Source: Halictus rubicundus (lineage: Eukaryota > Arthropoda > Insecta > Hymenoptera > Halictidae). From it: a DNA stretch of 64,000 nt. The first letter of the stretch is position 1. Each line of letters starts with the position of its first letter. Below the pieces are notes generated by a model that had not been told where the DNA came from, did not search any database, and worked only from the letters and a program-made list of their open reading frames with translations. Shown in pieces: positions 25,893 through 38,250 of the stretch. The stretch covers positions 4,058,058 to 4,122,057 of the forward strand of contig NC_135153.1 in assembly GCF_050948215.1 (NCBI RefSeq). Reading direction: 5' to 3'. Made by a program: the position numbers and the translations under genes.

Positions 25893-26477
25893 TCTGCAAT
25901 GAAAATGCAGCGGGGCCGTCACTGTTTCAAATTATTAAGAATCATTCAAGCAAGTGAGACAATTGATTCTTCGCTTTCTAAGCGTGCATTATAATGATAT
26001 TGCCTACTATAAACTAGCATGAAACGTGTGTCGTCGGTCGCTTATCAATCTGCTTCCAAGTATGTTTCGACCAATCAACGCGCCACGATCCTTTTTCTCG
26101 GTCCTTCTCACGCTAAACGGAAAATATACGCTGACGGTTTCGGGCCGCGCGAAATAAAAGCTCGTTCGTTCACAGTTACCTCGTAAATCGCGAAGTCGCT
26201 GACTAATCGTGTCGTAAATATTCAACGAAACGGGAACGCGCGAAAATGGCGTGGAAACATGTGTGTACGGTAAACGAGAATGTAAAAGCGGGCACTTCAA
26301 AACGACGAGAAAGAATACCAACGAAATCTAGAGATGGCGACAGCTACGAAAGGAGACAAATGGCGAACCGAATTTATGAGCTCAAAGAAACGAACCGGCG
26401 ATTATTTCGTAATTTTTGAAAGTCTATAGTCCATGGCTAAGGATTTTTTAAAATATCTTTCAACAGCAATACTCATT
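25893..26477. other. Gene-free stretch
   Basis: No coding or repeat feature recognised. Confidence 0.3.
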
Positions 26478-27039
26478 CCCAGTAACGACCCAGTTAGCCA
26501 AATCTGTTCCGAGCAAATTTTGCGCAATGTTTGTATCATACTTTGCGAGCAAGAGGCGGTCAATTTGGTACAAAACCCTGTTCGAAGCAGAATTTTGGTC
26601 CCTATTTGACTGCAAAGTTCGATGCCGAGGATCCAATGCCAAATCGAGACCAAACCTTGGCTTCGTTATCTATAACAAAGACCTCTAGGGCAGGTCGGTC
26701 GCACTAAGATCTTGCTCTAAGAGTACTTATCGGGCAAAAGTCGGAGTAAACCTTGCTGTAGGAGGAAAAATAGAATTTTATTTAAACTTCTAAATTATAT
26801 AATTTTAAGTTTCATGTATTTTTAATAATTTAATTCCGTTCTCCCTCCAATAGCAAGGTTCTCTTAGAACAAGGTTAGGTTCGCTCTTAGTGCGACCGAC
26901 CTGCCATCTATAACGAAGCCAAGGTTCGGCCCCGATTTGCTCTTGATTTGGCATAGGAATTCTGCCTGGAAACTTTGTACTCAAATACGAATTTGTAGAC
27001 AAATTTTGGTGGTAAATTCATAGCAAATTGCTTACTGGG
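26478..27039. repeat. Foldback-type element (family C, copy 2)
   Basis: Same structure as 13,854-14,493: left end CCCAGTAACGACCCAGTTAG, right end CAAATTGCTTACTGGGG. Inverted arms contain AGGGCAGGTCGGTCGCACTA and its inverse TAGTGCGACCGACCTGCC. The middle differs from copy 1, so the arms are the conserved part. Confidence 0.8.
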
Positions 27040-28682
27040 GCAATCTAATCAAATTTCGATCAGAATTATTATATAAAAGATAATTTTTGAGCTTCCTTCT
27101 GATACGGTACAATTATCGAAAATCACATTATAAAATAGGATTCCGATAGATAAAATGTTAAGAATTAATTAATAATCTAAAAACCTTGGGCAATTGGAAA
27201 TTCACCAACTGCGATATTTTTGTTAAGTTGAATACCTCAAATATTGTGCCTGACAATATATTCATGTTATTGAGGAAACGTCTGCCTGCACATACAATGG
27301 GTATAATTATAATAAGAACTGTAAACTGTTTTATAAAATATAGTACGAGTGTGTATTAAATAAAGAATAACTAATATTCGTAAGTTTAAATCTACCTTAT
27401 AGAACATATTTGAAATCTGACGCAATGTAATTTTCAGTTTACAATTTTGAATTACTGACACTGACAAAAATGCTTTAACACGTTAGCGACCTCTATCTAA
27501 ATAGTACGGCCGAACAGTGAACTACACACACCGGACACCTGCAACATGAAAACACAATGTCTGTTCCCTATTGCTGGTTAATTTTTACTTTTTATCATGT
27601 TACAAGATACAAAAATCTAACGTTTGATTTAAAAAGTTGACATATAAGAATATGTAGATCTAAATCGTATACAGATTCAACATTCTCGTGGCCGAATATG
27701 GCTACCTTACCTATCTAGAAATTGAAGAGTGATTATGGAGTTCTTTCCTTATGTACCATTTGTAAAACTGTTTACTGAAATAGCATTGAAAAGGGAAATA
27801 AATATGGGACTGTAAAATTACCTTCCGGTGTAGAAGGTGAGAAAAAAATGGTAGAAGACAAACATTATAGTAAAGAAGAAAAGATGGGTCAGAGACATAA
27901 AATAAAAGTAGTTAATATTGAAAAAATCTAACCGACTTAAATGAAGCAATGATGAACTTGATTTCTGTTCGTAACGTTGTTCTTGACACGAAAATAATAA
28001 TGATGCTGTGGCATTGCCGTGTGATGAGATTAAAAACCATGCTGTAAGTGAAACATTGACTTTTAAAAAGTATATGCAGAAGAAGAATACAGCTTGTATT
28101 CGTATATTCTCAGAACATGCATCATTTACCAGTTACCATGTACAAAATTTGTAGGCTTGTTGAAAATAGCGAGGATCTGTCTTTTCCACCTTTTCTCTTT
28201 TGCCAGTACAGAAGGTGCATGTCCTCGGCTCAACGCTGACACACTAGTGGTCCTCTGTTCCTGTTGTTATTGGTCATGGTGATACATCAATTTTGGAATG
28301 TTTAAGACTAAAATATACAATATTAAAGAAGTAAACGTAAAAATTAAATATACTAAATATGATAAGGCAATATTTAAAAGGATAGCATTTAATATTTTGG
28401 TTCTAAGTAGTCCTTGTTTCACAAAGGTACACATATGACAGATATATATATACGGTCATTCGTGATAAAAGATACATAGGTACATGTGTTTAAAGTTACA
28501 CGGATCGGTCCAGATTCCTTCACTACACGTTTAAAAACACGTGAAATAGAAACTTTTAGTTTATATTAAAAAAATAAAATTAACATTGAGAAGCCACGAA
28601 AATATAGATAACATTTAAATTTGAGTAGATTAGAAATAATTATATTACATACACTACTAAGTAATATCATTACTACCATATA
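27040..28682. other. AT-rich gene-free stretch
   Basis: No supported gene. AACACGTTAGCGAC at 27,478 resembles the inverse of CGCTTAACGTGTT at 2,833 and may mark an eroded element end. Confidence 0.3.
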
Positions 28683-28989
28683 CAGTTAGGAACGAAAGTA
28701 TTGGCACATCTGGCTTTTAATTATATAAACGCATATAAATGAAAGAAAAAGCACAATATTAGGTTAATTTTTTTTATTAATTATAACTACTGGACTAATT
28801 TTTGCACTAATTTTTTGTAGCTTCCGATTTTATTTTATTCCATTCTTTTTTGTTTTGTAATTAATCAATATGATATTTTTTGTAATGTCCTAAAATTATA
28901 AATTTAGTAATATTGTGTTTTCTTTTAATCTATGTATATACGTTTGTATAATTGAAAGCTAGGTGGGCCAATATTTTTGTTCCTAACTG
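28683..28989. repeat. Tc1-like MITE with TA target duplication
   Basis: Begins CAGTTAGGAACGAAAGTATT and ends with the inverse AATATTTTTGTTCCTAACTG. Inner arms also match (TGGCACATCTGGCTTTTAAT against TTGAAAGCTAGGTGGGCC). Flanked by TA at both ends. About 307 bp, no transposase frame. The TA target and long inverted ends fit Tc1/mariner-derived MITEs. Confidence 0.8.
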
Positions 28990-29494
28990 TATACATATGT
29001 CATAATTTGTATATCACCCATACAGATGCTACTTGATTGAATATTGTATATATATTTTTTATATATATATAAAAAATAGCTAATATAGTGTTATATTAAG
29101 GGATTACAATGGAACCGTACGGGTAGCCGATTATACTGTAATTTTTAATAACGTACAAGTACAGCATTAATTATTTAACATACTTTTACATTGAAAAATC
29201 AGAAGTACCTCACAAGACTACAAGCTATGTCGATTAACGAAAATTAACAGGTTACATAATATTCCATTGTATGATATTATTTCAAGATATTCCAGATTTA
29301 TCATAGTCATTGTATCTTTAATTAAACTCGCGTATACAGTTACGATTATTAATATTTGTGGTTATACATTGTGAATATATCTTTTATGTTTTCCTTGGTC
29401 GCTGCAATTTTTTACTTGTTTTTTAAAGCTACATGGTGTCTCCTTTATAATTATTCTAAATTATTATAAACTCATTTGTGCTTAGAATGCATTA
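28990..29494. other. AT-rich 3' flank of BAG6
   Basis: Immediately downstream of the BAG6 stop codon on the minus strand. Presumably holds the 3' UTR, but I did not identify a specific poly(A) signal. No gene seen. Confidence 0.4.
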
Positions 29495-32400
29495 TTATTT
29501 AGGTGATCTATCCTGATCTGCAAAATATTTCGTAGCGTTAGGAAAACGTGTGGAATCTGGGAAATCTGGGGATTCGTAGCTGCGTGGATTCAAGCAATCT
29601 CTGATTGCTTGACCAAATGCGCGCCTGACGCCGGGATCTACTGCGACACCAATGGCAGCGCCATCGACTTCTTCAACGCCCGCACGGGTTACACCTTCTC
29701 TGACTAAACGTTCCATGGATGCAGATATTGCAGAATGATTCGGCGTAGGGCTAACCAATAATCGTGGTTTCTGCTGTTCAATTAATTTACGTCGTTTAGT
29801 GGGCAATGTGCCTAAATAGGCATCGCTGAATGTCGTTACACCTCCGTTTGTCATGCCCTGTGTTTGTAACTGACGGCGTTGTCTTACGCCATCCCGTGCA
29901 ATGATTGGTACCCAATCCTATTATGTGAAAGAAGTTTTGTATTACCAGCGTTTACAGTTTATTTTTAATAGGAATGTGCGGGTTCCCGATATTTCGGGTT
30001 CGGTCCGGGTTGCGAATTTTACTCGGGTCGGATCGGGTCCCGAAGCTATTTCGTGGAAATAGTATGTATGAAACTAACGTATGTCAATTATTTAACAACA
30101 TTGTGATATCGGTTTTAACAATTTTCCTTTTTTTCAATTTTAAGACATATAAACAAATACTGAAGAATTATTTTCAATCTATTAGACAGAACAGTATTTT
30201 CGTTCCTCGAGATATTTTCGGGACTCGCTTGACCCGATCCGGCCCGAATACCGGGTTCCCGATATGTTCGGGATCTCGTACACGCCTAATTTTTAACTAT
30301 AGACTTACTGAAGGTAACAGTTCATGATTTGGAAACGTCTCTGGAATTTCTTCACCATCGTCTGGTGCAGGGGTTTCTAAACTGACCCTTTCTTCCACAA
30401 CTTCAGTCTCCATAGGCTATGGTGATAGATATTTATTTAATCTTTTGCAATCTCATTTTTTATTAACAAAATCTTCGCCTGTAATTTACCTCTGTTTCAG
30501 ACTGTGCTTGTGAAGGTTGGTGCGATGATTCTGAAGGTACTGTTGACAGTTGAGAGGAAGGTGTTTCGTATACTAACAAGGAAGCAATTTCCGCATCGGT
30601 TAGTTGATTTTTGGAAATAAATACATCTCGCCACCACGATCCTAAAATCCGCTCGCTGCGCTGCAGCCCCCCAGACTATCCCAAATATAAATTTATTAAT
30701 TCCATATTTAGTCCAAGAATACAGGATTGAATAATCTAACGAAGTGCATAACTCACCAAGAAACGTGTTATAATCGCTTCAAACCTTATTCGGCCACCAC
30801 GAATAGAATATCGAAGTATTGCGCGTAATTGTTTCTTTAAAGTCTGTAGAATATTGAATGTTTCTTGTCCGAATGTAACGTTGTCAATATCTTCAAGAAA
30901 AAAACTTGGGTTAGAATATTATTAAGAAAAGTTTGTTGTACTGTAAGTAATTTATAAATTATACTTACCATTATTCAACAGTAATTGTACAATATGTTTG
31001 ATATGACGTTGAAGCAAAGATGCTATAGTTGCAACAATATCTATACGGAAACCATTTCTACTATTAATCTCTTCTCCTGCAAACACGGTTTGCAAATGTG
31101 GTCTAATTTGTGATAGCAACTCGTTCGCAGCCTGCTCTTGAATTTCTTCCGAAGAAGAATATGGAAAAGTATCTACCAGAAATTCTAATACTGGTATTCT
31201 TTGATGAGAAATTGGACTCCACGTTCCACGTCGTAAACTTATGAAATCGTCTAGGGTCAGGTTTTGTAACTATTTAACATAAAAATAATTATTTAACATA
31301 AAAATTATTCTGTTATTATGATATAGGAGATAGTACATAATATTATTTGTAAAGAGCATGCTGCTCTATTTACCACCAATGAAGTTAAGTCCAGAAAGAA
31401 GTTTCCTTCATTCCTTGGACTCCGCGAGCCAAATACTATTGTGTAAAGCGAAAAATCTCCTGTACCTATTCCACGTGTTCTCCCTCCCTGTCTCTGGCCC
31501 ACATTTAAAGACCTAAAGAAATGAAGTACATTTAACGTTATCCACATTTTTCCAAATAAATAAAAATGTCACATGTAAGGAATCAACGTACTCCTCTACT
31601 ACCGCTGTTGAATTCGGATATCTACATACATAGAAAATATTCCTCGCTAGATCAAAAACTTCACCTTCAGGAGCCGTATCTTCAGTAGTCGCATCAGGAT
31701 CTTCAATTTAACAAAAAAAAAAGTACACATTAATAAAATTAATATAAATTTTGGTTGTGAATGACTGAAATTAAGGCTACCAGTAACCATCATCGATGAG
31801 CGGAATTTTTTTTGGTTACCAGTAACATTATCGATGACCGGAATTTTTTTGCATAAAGATCCGCAATCTAGTTATTTTGGACCTCTGAATTGTAGCGTTT
31901 CGTTGCTTGCATCATATTTGGTTACGTACTGTTACTATTGCTACTAAAAGTGGCCGGTTGTGATTGACCAGCCATGGCCCCTCTTAATGTTTGTTGCAGT
32001 AAATTCACAAGAGGATTTTGTGTCGATGAAGATGACGACGATGCCGTTGCCGATGATGTACTAGTATTTGAAGTGGTATTTGTAGAATTAGCGTTACTTG
32101 TGGTAGTTGCTGAAGTTGTTGCTAGAAATAATTTGAATAATAATTTTACTTTGTACAAGGTACAACAGTTTGTAATAATTATCAATCGACAGTTATTCTA
32201 ATTAAATACCTGTCTGAGCTTGAGGTTGATTTTCACTTGTCGATGGTTGACTTGTCCGAGGTCTTTGCGACATAGAGGTAACAGTATTGGATGTTGTAGA
32301 TGGTGTTGGTCGAACGTGGTGCGAATTGCAAGGAAGAAACGGATCGAACTCGAGCATTTGACCTATACTCATTCCAACATTTAAAGGATGTGCTTGTTGT

Positions 32401-35400
32401 CGCGATGTACTTCTAGTTTGCGTTGCTGTGGTAGGATGAGTACCAACGTTACTTCTAAAATCAATAATAACAATTGAATGAATTACGAGTCTATTAATTA
32501 CAGTTACGCTTTGTGAATATAAAATATTATGGACATACCGCGCTTGTGTACTTTGTCCAGCATTTGTATTTCCATCGAGCGATGAAACTGTTTGTTGGCC
32601 CCCAGTTGGAAGATTTTGGGTAGTAATTGTGGTGGTAGTAATGCCACCTTGTAATATATGACCAGTAACAGCTTCCATTATGTTTCGTATAAAGTCAGCA
32701 CCGGTGGCACCACTTATTCTCGCTATGAAGATAACGTAAACTTTGTATAAACGAGATCGTTCCAACTCGTAAATTTTAAAAATCCCAGCAAGAAGTATTT
32801 TTCATAGAGGTGTGCGAGAACCCGAAAATGTCGGGTCGAGATCTGGTGGACGGGTTCTCGAAAATTTCGGGATTCCCAAGCATATTCGTGTTCTTGACAA
32901 TTTTCGGGATTATTTCTAAAAAGTTCCCGAGAATCTTGATGCATTCGAGAACCCGCATCTACTTGGGAATCCCGAAATTTTCGAGAACTCGAGTCAGGTA
33001 TATTCAGGTTCCCGCAAACACCTCTATTTATTCATTTAGCACATACCACCATTATTGTTGTTATTGTTGTTGTTGTTATTATTTTCACCAGACTGAGTCT
33101 GTTCACTTCCAGATCCAGTATCCATATTACCTTCAGGATTAACCGCCATTACTACCATATCGTTTGGTAAGTTGAAAACTGTACTTGCGAAGTATAATGT
33201 TTATCAGTTCCCAAAACATTTTGTTTATCTTTTATTAAATGATTTATTTACACGTACCAAATGGTGATTGTGTTTGTTCTTGCTGCTCCGTTTGTTGTTG
33301 AGCACTAGCATCAGGTTCTGGTTGCTGACTGTTACTTTCGAAGTTAGTTTCATTTGATTCTGATGGCGCAGCCGTATTTGCACTTTGACTACTTTCCTCG
33401 TTAGTATTATTGTTATTCGAATTTTGACCGTGGATACTAAAATGGGCCTGCAAATATAATCATTACGGAGTCAGTTCTAGTAGTCAATAAATTATATACA
33501 AACGTTGAAATATAAATAATTACTCAGCTTCACCTCTACCTGAATGGGAACCCCAGGTTGCAAAATTGTCGACTGTTGAATCATAATTGGTCTACATCTC
33601 AGATTTCTGGGTGGTTCTTGACCCATGTCAACAATTATATCGCTCAATGCATGACAAGCATGAGACAAGTAGTGTAAGCTTTTGCTGACACCATTCACTA
33701 TCGTCTGACTTTCTTCAACACTTCCAGGTCCTCCCTACATATTTTGTTTTATTAGAAGTGATTGCTCAAAATGCAATAATTTTGTTTGCAGTATTTATTG
33801 GATAATATGATGTACTTACACCTCGAGGTAATACTCGATCTTCAAGCATAAGCGTGCGATAACGTTCAATATAAGGTCGTAAACAATCCTGAGCATTCAT
33901 TAACTGTTCTAATAATGCTGCCATCAGCGGAGGCCGCGGTGTTCTAAAAATATTACATACATAAAATATATGTATATATCTTATTAAAATTTTTTAGAAT
34001 TCTTATAAATGTTATTACTGTAATCTAGGTCGTCTCCTCGATTGTCCTCCACTAGTAGATGAATCACTAGTTGATGCAGACCCCTGTTGTTCAGACTGCG
34101 ATGGTTGTGACTGTTGTGTACCTGCTGATTGTGGCTGATTGTCTTCATTGGTATCATTCACCGGTGCCTCCGCATTGTTGTCGCCGTTTTCTGCTTTTGT
34201 ATTTTACAATTACATACATAGATACACGTGTAATATTAGGTAGTTGCATATGAAAGGTCCGATTTTCAACAGTAACGTTAAACGAACGTAACCAACTTCT
34301 AAACATATGGATCAAACTAAGCACCATTCTAATCAACATATTCTGTGAATGAATTGCAAGTTTTTAAATTGTATTACAGTAGAAATTGAATTTTTGGTCG
34401 TTCTCGTTCTTTATTTACAAGATTGTCCCCATTTTGTAGTTTTCCTTACCATCAACGAATAGTGCATTTATCAATCGATACATTTTAACCAAACATCACA
34501 TCGTGATATCGTTAATATGTTATTTTTCCACGCATATAAAAAGAATATTCGATAACCTTAATAAACTTTATTTCAGAGTAAAATTGGATATCTGACTAAA
34601 AATTGAAGGTAGTATTTCGTAATGAAAACACTTCAGAACATTTCCTAACATTTTAAAATCAGACATTTCGTACGCTACAACCTAATAGCTTTGTATGCAG
34701 TTTGTGTTTGTATACGCGCCTCTAAATAATGTGACATTGCTTGCCCCAGCTGCAGACAAAGCTGCTGCAATTACTGCAGCGGTAGCTTCTGTTAGTCTGG
34801 TGCTATTAATTGATCTGCTTTCGTTAACCCTACAAGAGGAGCGAGTATTAGACATTGATTTATTTTACTGTATTAGACCATAATTATTAAATGACCCTTT
34901 GTACTCACAAATCTGTTTCCATCTGTTCTGCTTGCACTTGCGGTGCTATAGGTGGTTGATTCATTTCAGATGTAGAAGGAGGATTAGTAGGACAATTTGG
35001 ATCTCTGGCAATTTCTACCGCGAGTCTTCCCATGAGGAGATTCGCACGTTCTAACATTCGTATCGCCAGGTGTAGACGGGTATTGGATAACCTGTTGCTT
35101 AGCTGAGGTACTGGTAATGCTATTCAATGGAATATTATATATAAATAAGTTATATTTCTAAAAATAGATATCATTAAATAAATATCATTTAGGAGATATC
35201 TAGTAATCGTACCATGACCTTCAACAATTTCTGGTGGCACTGACATTGCACCTACGTACATGGCATTACCATGCATTTGGGTTCGAGTGACTCTGTAATG
35301 TGTTCTTTGTGGATTCTGCCAGACTTGTACACCATGATTTTGTCCTTGACCTTGACCGTTATCATTTCTTCTTTGCCCAGGTTGTGGTGGCGGACGTTGT

Positions 35401-36346
35401 ACCAAATGTATAACTTTTCCATTAACATCTACATAGCAGGTATTTCGATTATTGCACAGCTCTCTTAATTCTTTCTATTTTATCATTCTAATGAGATAAT
35501 AATGTTTTACCATAGTCATTTAATTTTTTATCATCTTGAAGGACTCTACCGCAATAAATAAGTCTTTGTGAGTCTGCTGGTACTGAAACTGATTCTGCTA
35601 TGTGTTCTTTGAAGCCTCGTACAGTAATTTGCTTTAAAAAATACCAATACAAATGTTTTTCATATATCATAGATCTTCGCATTTATTTATAATTAGTTAG
35701 ATGTTGCATGTTCTTTGGTTTTACAGCATGTTAATAACCAATAAATAATTAACTTGTACGACTTGTTACTTTGTAATTATGTGAAATCAATACAACTAGG
35801 TAGGTTTTACATTGCTGCAAAAACTAATCTATATTTATTCGAACATACCATACATCAACACATCAGATATTTGATGATGTCTTGCATCAAAAGTAAAACA
35901 GTTAAAATATGAAGAAAATTTCCCGATAATGAATATTACAGTAAATGCATGGATTATAAGAATTTATTTAAAATCAAGTTCATATATTTTTAACGATATA
36001 ATACAAAAATGTGAATCATAATAATACAGAAATAACATGTAAGAGGTTAAAGATAACAAACATTTCGAGTTAAACATTACAAATTACTTAATAGTGTATG
36101 ATATATATGATCAGCAAGTGTCGTTGTCTGCGTAGTAACAGTTTCTAAATGCGCAAGTGATACCATAAAAGGTAGTAATATCAAATTCTGAGAATCTTGT
36201 AGCCAGTAATATCGTTAAGAAGTCATAAACATGCAGAGGTAGGAATTCGTTGTCTTGAAAATTGCAAGGAAAAAAGTACTCACGTCGTCTTCCAAAGAAA
36301 AGGCATGATTTTGCGAATCCAAAGTCTTTACTGTAAGGTCAATCAT
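29495..36346 (-). CDS. BAG6: BAG6 (BAT3/Scythe) ubiquitin-like-domain chaperone, ~20 coding exons
   Basis: In animals BAG6 holds newly made tail-anchored and mislocalised proteins with GET4/UBL4A and directs them to the ER or to ubiquitination; it also acts in the nucleus. Coding exons read from splice sites and phase: 36346-36284, 35631-35511, 35428-35213, 35119-34909, 34829-~34745, 34193-34019, 33943-33820, 33734-33534, 33447-33258, 33178-33047, 32722-32539, 32454-32210, 32121-31930, 31700-31592, 31512-31374, 31269-30969, 30890-30757, 30675-30490, 30416-30309, 29917-29495. All but the fifth-to-sixth junction join in frame, about 1,180 residues (human about 1,130). The start ATG opens MIDLTVKTLDSQ; the N-terminal ubiquitin-like fold contains GRVLQDDKKLNDY and GKVIHLVQRPPPQ. 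A BAG6-specific segment (RPPLMAALLEQLM) follows, then Gln/Asn and Ser/Thr low-complexity exons. The last exon carries WVPIIARD, a KRRK nuclear-signal candidate and RFPNATKYFADQD, like the human BAG-like C terminus. Start chosen because it opens the ubiquitin-like domain without extra sequence. Confidence 0.93.
29969..30288. repeat. hAT-type MITE inside the last BAG6 intron
   Basis: Starts TAGGAATGTGCGGGTTCCCG and ends with the inverse CGGGATCTCGTACACGCCTA. Flanked by perfect 8-bp target duplications ATTTTTAA (29,961-29,968 and 30,289-30,296). Internal arms rich in CGGGTTCCCGATAT-type palindromes. It lies between the last two coding exons and does not disturb their splice sites. Confidence 0.9.
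31780..31874. repeat. Short direct duplication plus family B end in a BAG6 intron
   Basis: A segment with CCAGTAACATTATCGATGACCG, followed by GGAATTTTTTT, occurs twice in tandem (about 31,779 and 31,819). It is followed by TGCATAAAGATCCGCAATCTAG, which is the right-end signature of the family B MITEs. Probably a solo end of that family; the left end is absent. Confidence 0.55.
32805..33026. repeat. hAT-type MITE inside a BAG6 intron
   Basis: Begins TAGAGGTGTGCGAGAACCCG and ends GGTTCCCGCAAACACCTCTA, an inverted match of about 20 bp with few changes. The flanks ATTTTTCA and TTTATTCA agree at 6 of 8 positions, so the target duplication is eroded. It shares the TAGRRGTGTGCG end and CGGGTTCYCG-type arms with the 29,969-30,288 element: same family, older insertion. 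Confidence 0.8.
34194..34908 (-). other. Unresolved splice region of BAG6 (exons 5-6)
   Basis: The acceptor at 34,829 continues the frame after exon 4 (STRLTEATAAVIAAALSAAG) but no GT donor in the required phase follows. A GC donor (GGG|GCAAGC at 34,744) would leave phase 0, whereas the next exon (acceptor 34,193) needs one carried base. A strong GTAAGG donor at 34,447-34,452 after ATTCGTTGATG could define a micro-exon or an alternative exon. Either a small exon was missed, an unusual splice site is used, or there is an assembly error here. Confidence 0.5.
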
Positions 36347-37209
36347 GTTTGATCGGCCTCAACTGAAACTGCAACACCAAAATTTCGGACAAACTGGCAA
36401 TAGTATTGAGACAGTGACTACGCGTAACACGGAGATATATTTGAACACTCACGCAAGCACGCAGGTACAAGAACTGCAAACGACAATTAGTCACTAACAA
36501 ACTAGTAAAAAGGACCGTATAGTACTCAAACCACGGAGAATTATGTCTTTATTTGAAAATCGATCCAACGTTACAATCAAATTATGTAATAAAATTCTAC
36601 CGCGACGATTTTTATCGTTTTTTAAAAAGAACTCAACATCGAAATTTCACAGGCGACAGCCGACACGATACACGTTATTTTACCCAGAATTCGCTTTACC
36701 AGCGACACCATGAGTGTTGCCACCACAGACTCAAGATCCCTACAGAAATTGCATGCAATACACTGAATTATCGACTCTATAGAAAATGCGCTAGTGCGAT
36801 AGCGGACCCCAGCGAAATCACACGTCTGTAGCGCTAATCTAGGGAATAATTTTGACAACGCATTGGCAGAGAGGAGGATTGCTCCTCTCTGGCATTGGCA
36901 ACGCCGCAGATTTAAGATAGGGATTATTTTGATAGAGCATTTTCTACAGAATCGGTAATTCAAAACCGTAGACAGAAAAATTCGTCAAATGCGATGTCAG
37001 TAGAAAAGTCTGTGATTAGCACAGAATATTGTTAGGCGCGCCTAAAAGTTGATTTGTATCACGGTGTAAGAAGAATAGATGGTTCAACGGACTGTCTCCA
37101 AGTCTTGAAATCTGTTAAAATTATGTCTTAGCGATAGCGTCTTAGTGTTCTGACCAGCCGCTACACGGATTCGTGTCGTACAGGAAAAATGGCGTCGTCA
37201 CTGAGAATA
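36347..37209 (-). promoter_or_regulatory. Upstream region of BAG6
   Basis: Non-coding sequence 5' of the BAG6 start codon, presumed to hold its 5' UTR and core promoter; no specific TATA or initiator is asserted. Contains a small hairpin CAGAGAGGAG/CTCCTCTCTG at 36,867-36,891. No divergent gene is supported. Confidence 0.4.
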
Positions 37210-37660
37210 TACAGGGTGAGTCTCGTAACATAACGATCTCAAGTAAGTTATTTGTTGTACGAAAAAATGTTTCAAACGAAAGTTGTATGATTTTCTGGGG
37301 GACATACAGTGCTCTAATGTGTTTTTTTATCAAGATATGAGGATTACCTTCAGTTTTTTGAAAAGGAATGTCTAATACTTTTTCTCAAATTCGGATAAAT
37401 TATAAAATTCTGCGTAAAGAAGTGTTATACAAAGTGGGACTTAAAATGAATAATTACCGAGATATTTTCAAATTAATAATCTTTTATTAGGAAATACGCT
37501 CAGTCAACGTGATTCGTAACATGATTTTGTTTGCGACGGCAGGTCAGGTTTGTAAACATGTTCCCGGTTAGTTGTTAGAAATCATCAACGTGAAGTGCCT
37601 ATTTAGAATTTTAGTAAACGTTGAAGTCGTATTGAGGAAGGAGCTACATTTATTATTACG

Positions 37661-38096
37661 ATGTTTAGTAACAGTGAAAAATACGATATGATAATTGTTT
37701 TTGGTGAGTGTGAAGAAAATGCTATAAGAGCTAAGATCTTGTAGCACGCTAAGTATCCTCATTGAAACCAGCCATCGCATTCTACCTATTTAAGGCTTAG
37801 TAAAAAACTTACAGAACTTGGAAATTTTAATGTACAGAAATGTAAAATTTATCATAAAATTGTAAATAATGAAAGATGTCGTATTTCTACCTTAGCAGCT
37901 ATTGCCCATAATCCGCACACCAGTACACGGCAGATTTCGGGTGGTGTGGGCATTAGTCAAAGAAGTGTTGTGCGTATTCTTCATATGCAGAACTTCCATC
38001 CGTATCACCTGTCAGTACATCAAAAGCTACATGGACAAGACTTTGAAAAACCAATCCTGGTTTTTGTACCAGATGCAAGATTCAAATGGTACATTT
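37661..38096 (+). pseudogene. Mariner transposase, N-terminal half (interrupted)
   Basis: Opens MFSNSEKYDMIIVFGECEEN, the HTH (DUF4817-like) start also seen at 61,200, then has stops after AKIL and before NQPS. It resumes with STLAAIAHNPHTSTRQIS, typical of the second helix-turn-helix. It reads into the hAT insertion site just after the FVPDARFKW region. At least two stop codons, so it is dead independently of the insertion. Confidence 0.8.
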
Positions 38097-38250
38097 GTAC
38101 AGACTAGGGATTGCAATACCGGACCAAAAATGCAATACCGGTATTCGGTATTTTTTTAAACGTTGTACCGGTATACCGGTATTAATACCGGTACTAGGAA
38201 TTTTCATGAAGGTACAAAAACTCAGTTGTTTAATAGGAAAAAAAAAATAA

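Noticed and set aside
34154..34339. Minus-strand frame MLIRMVLSLIHMFRSW as an additional BAG6 exon
   Set aside because: It overlaps the sixth coding exon in a different phase and lacks a donor in the needed phase; more likely intronic.
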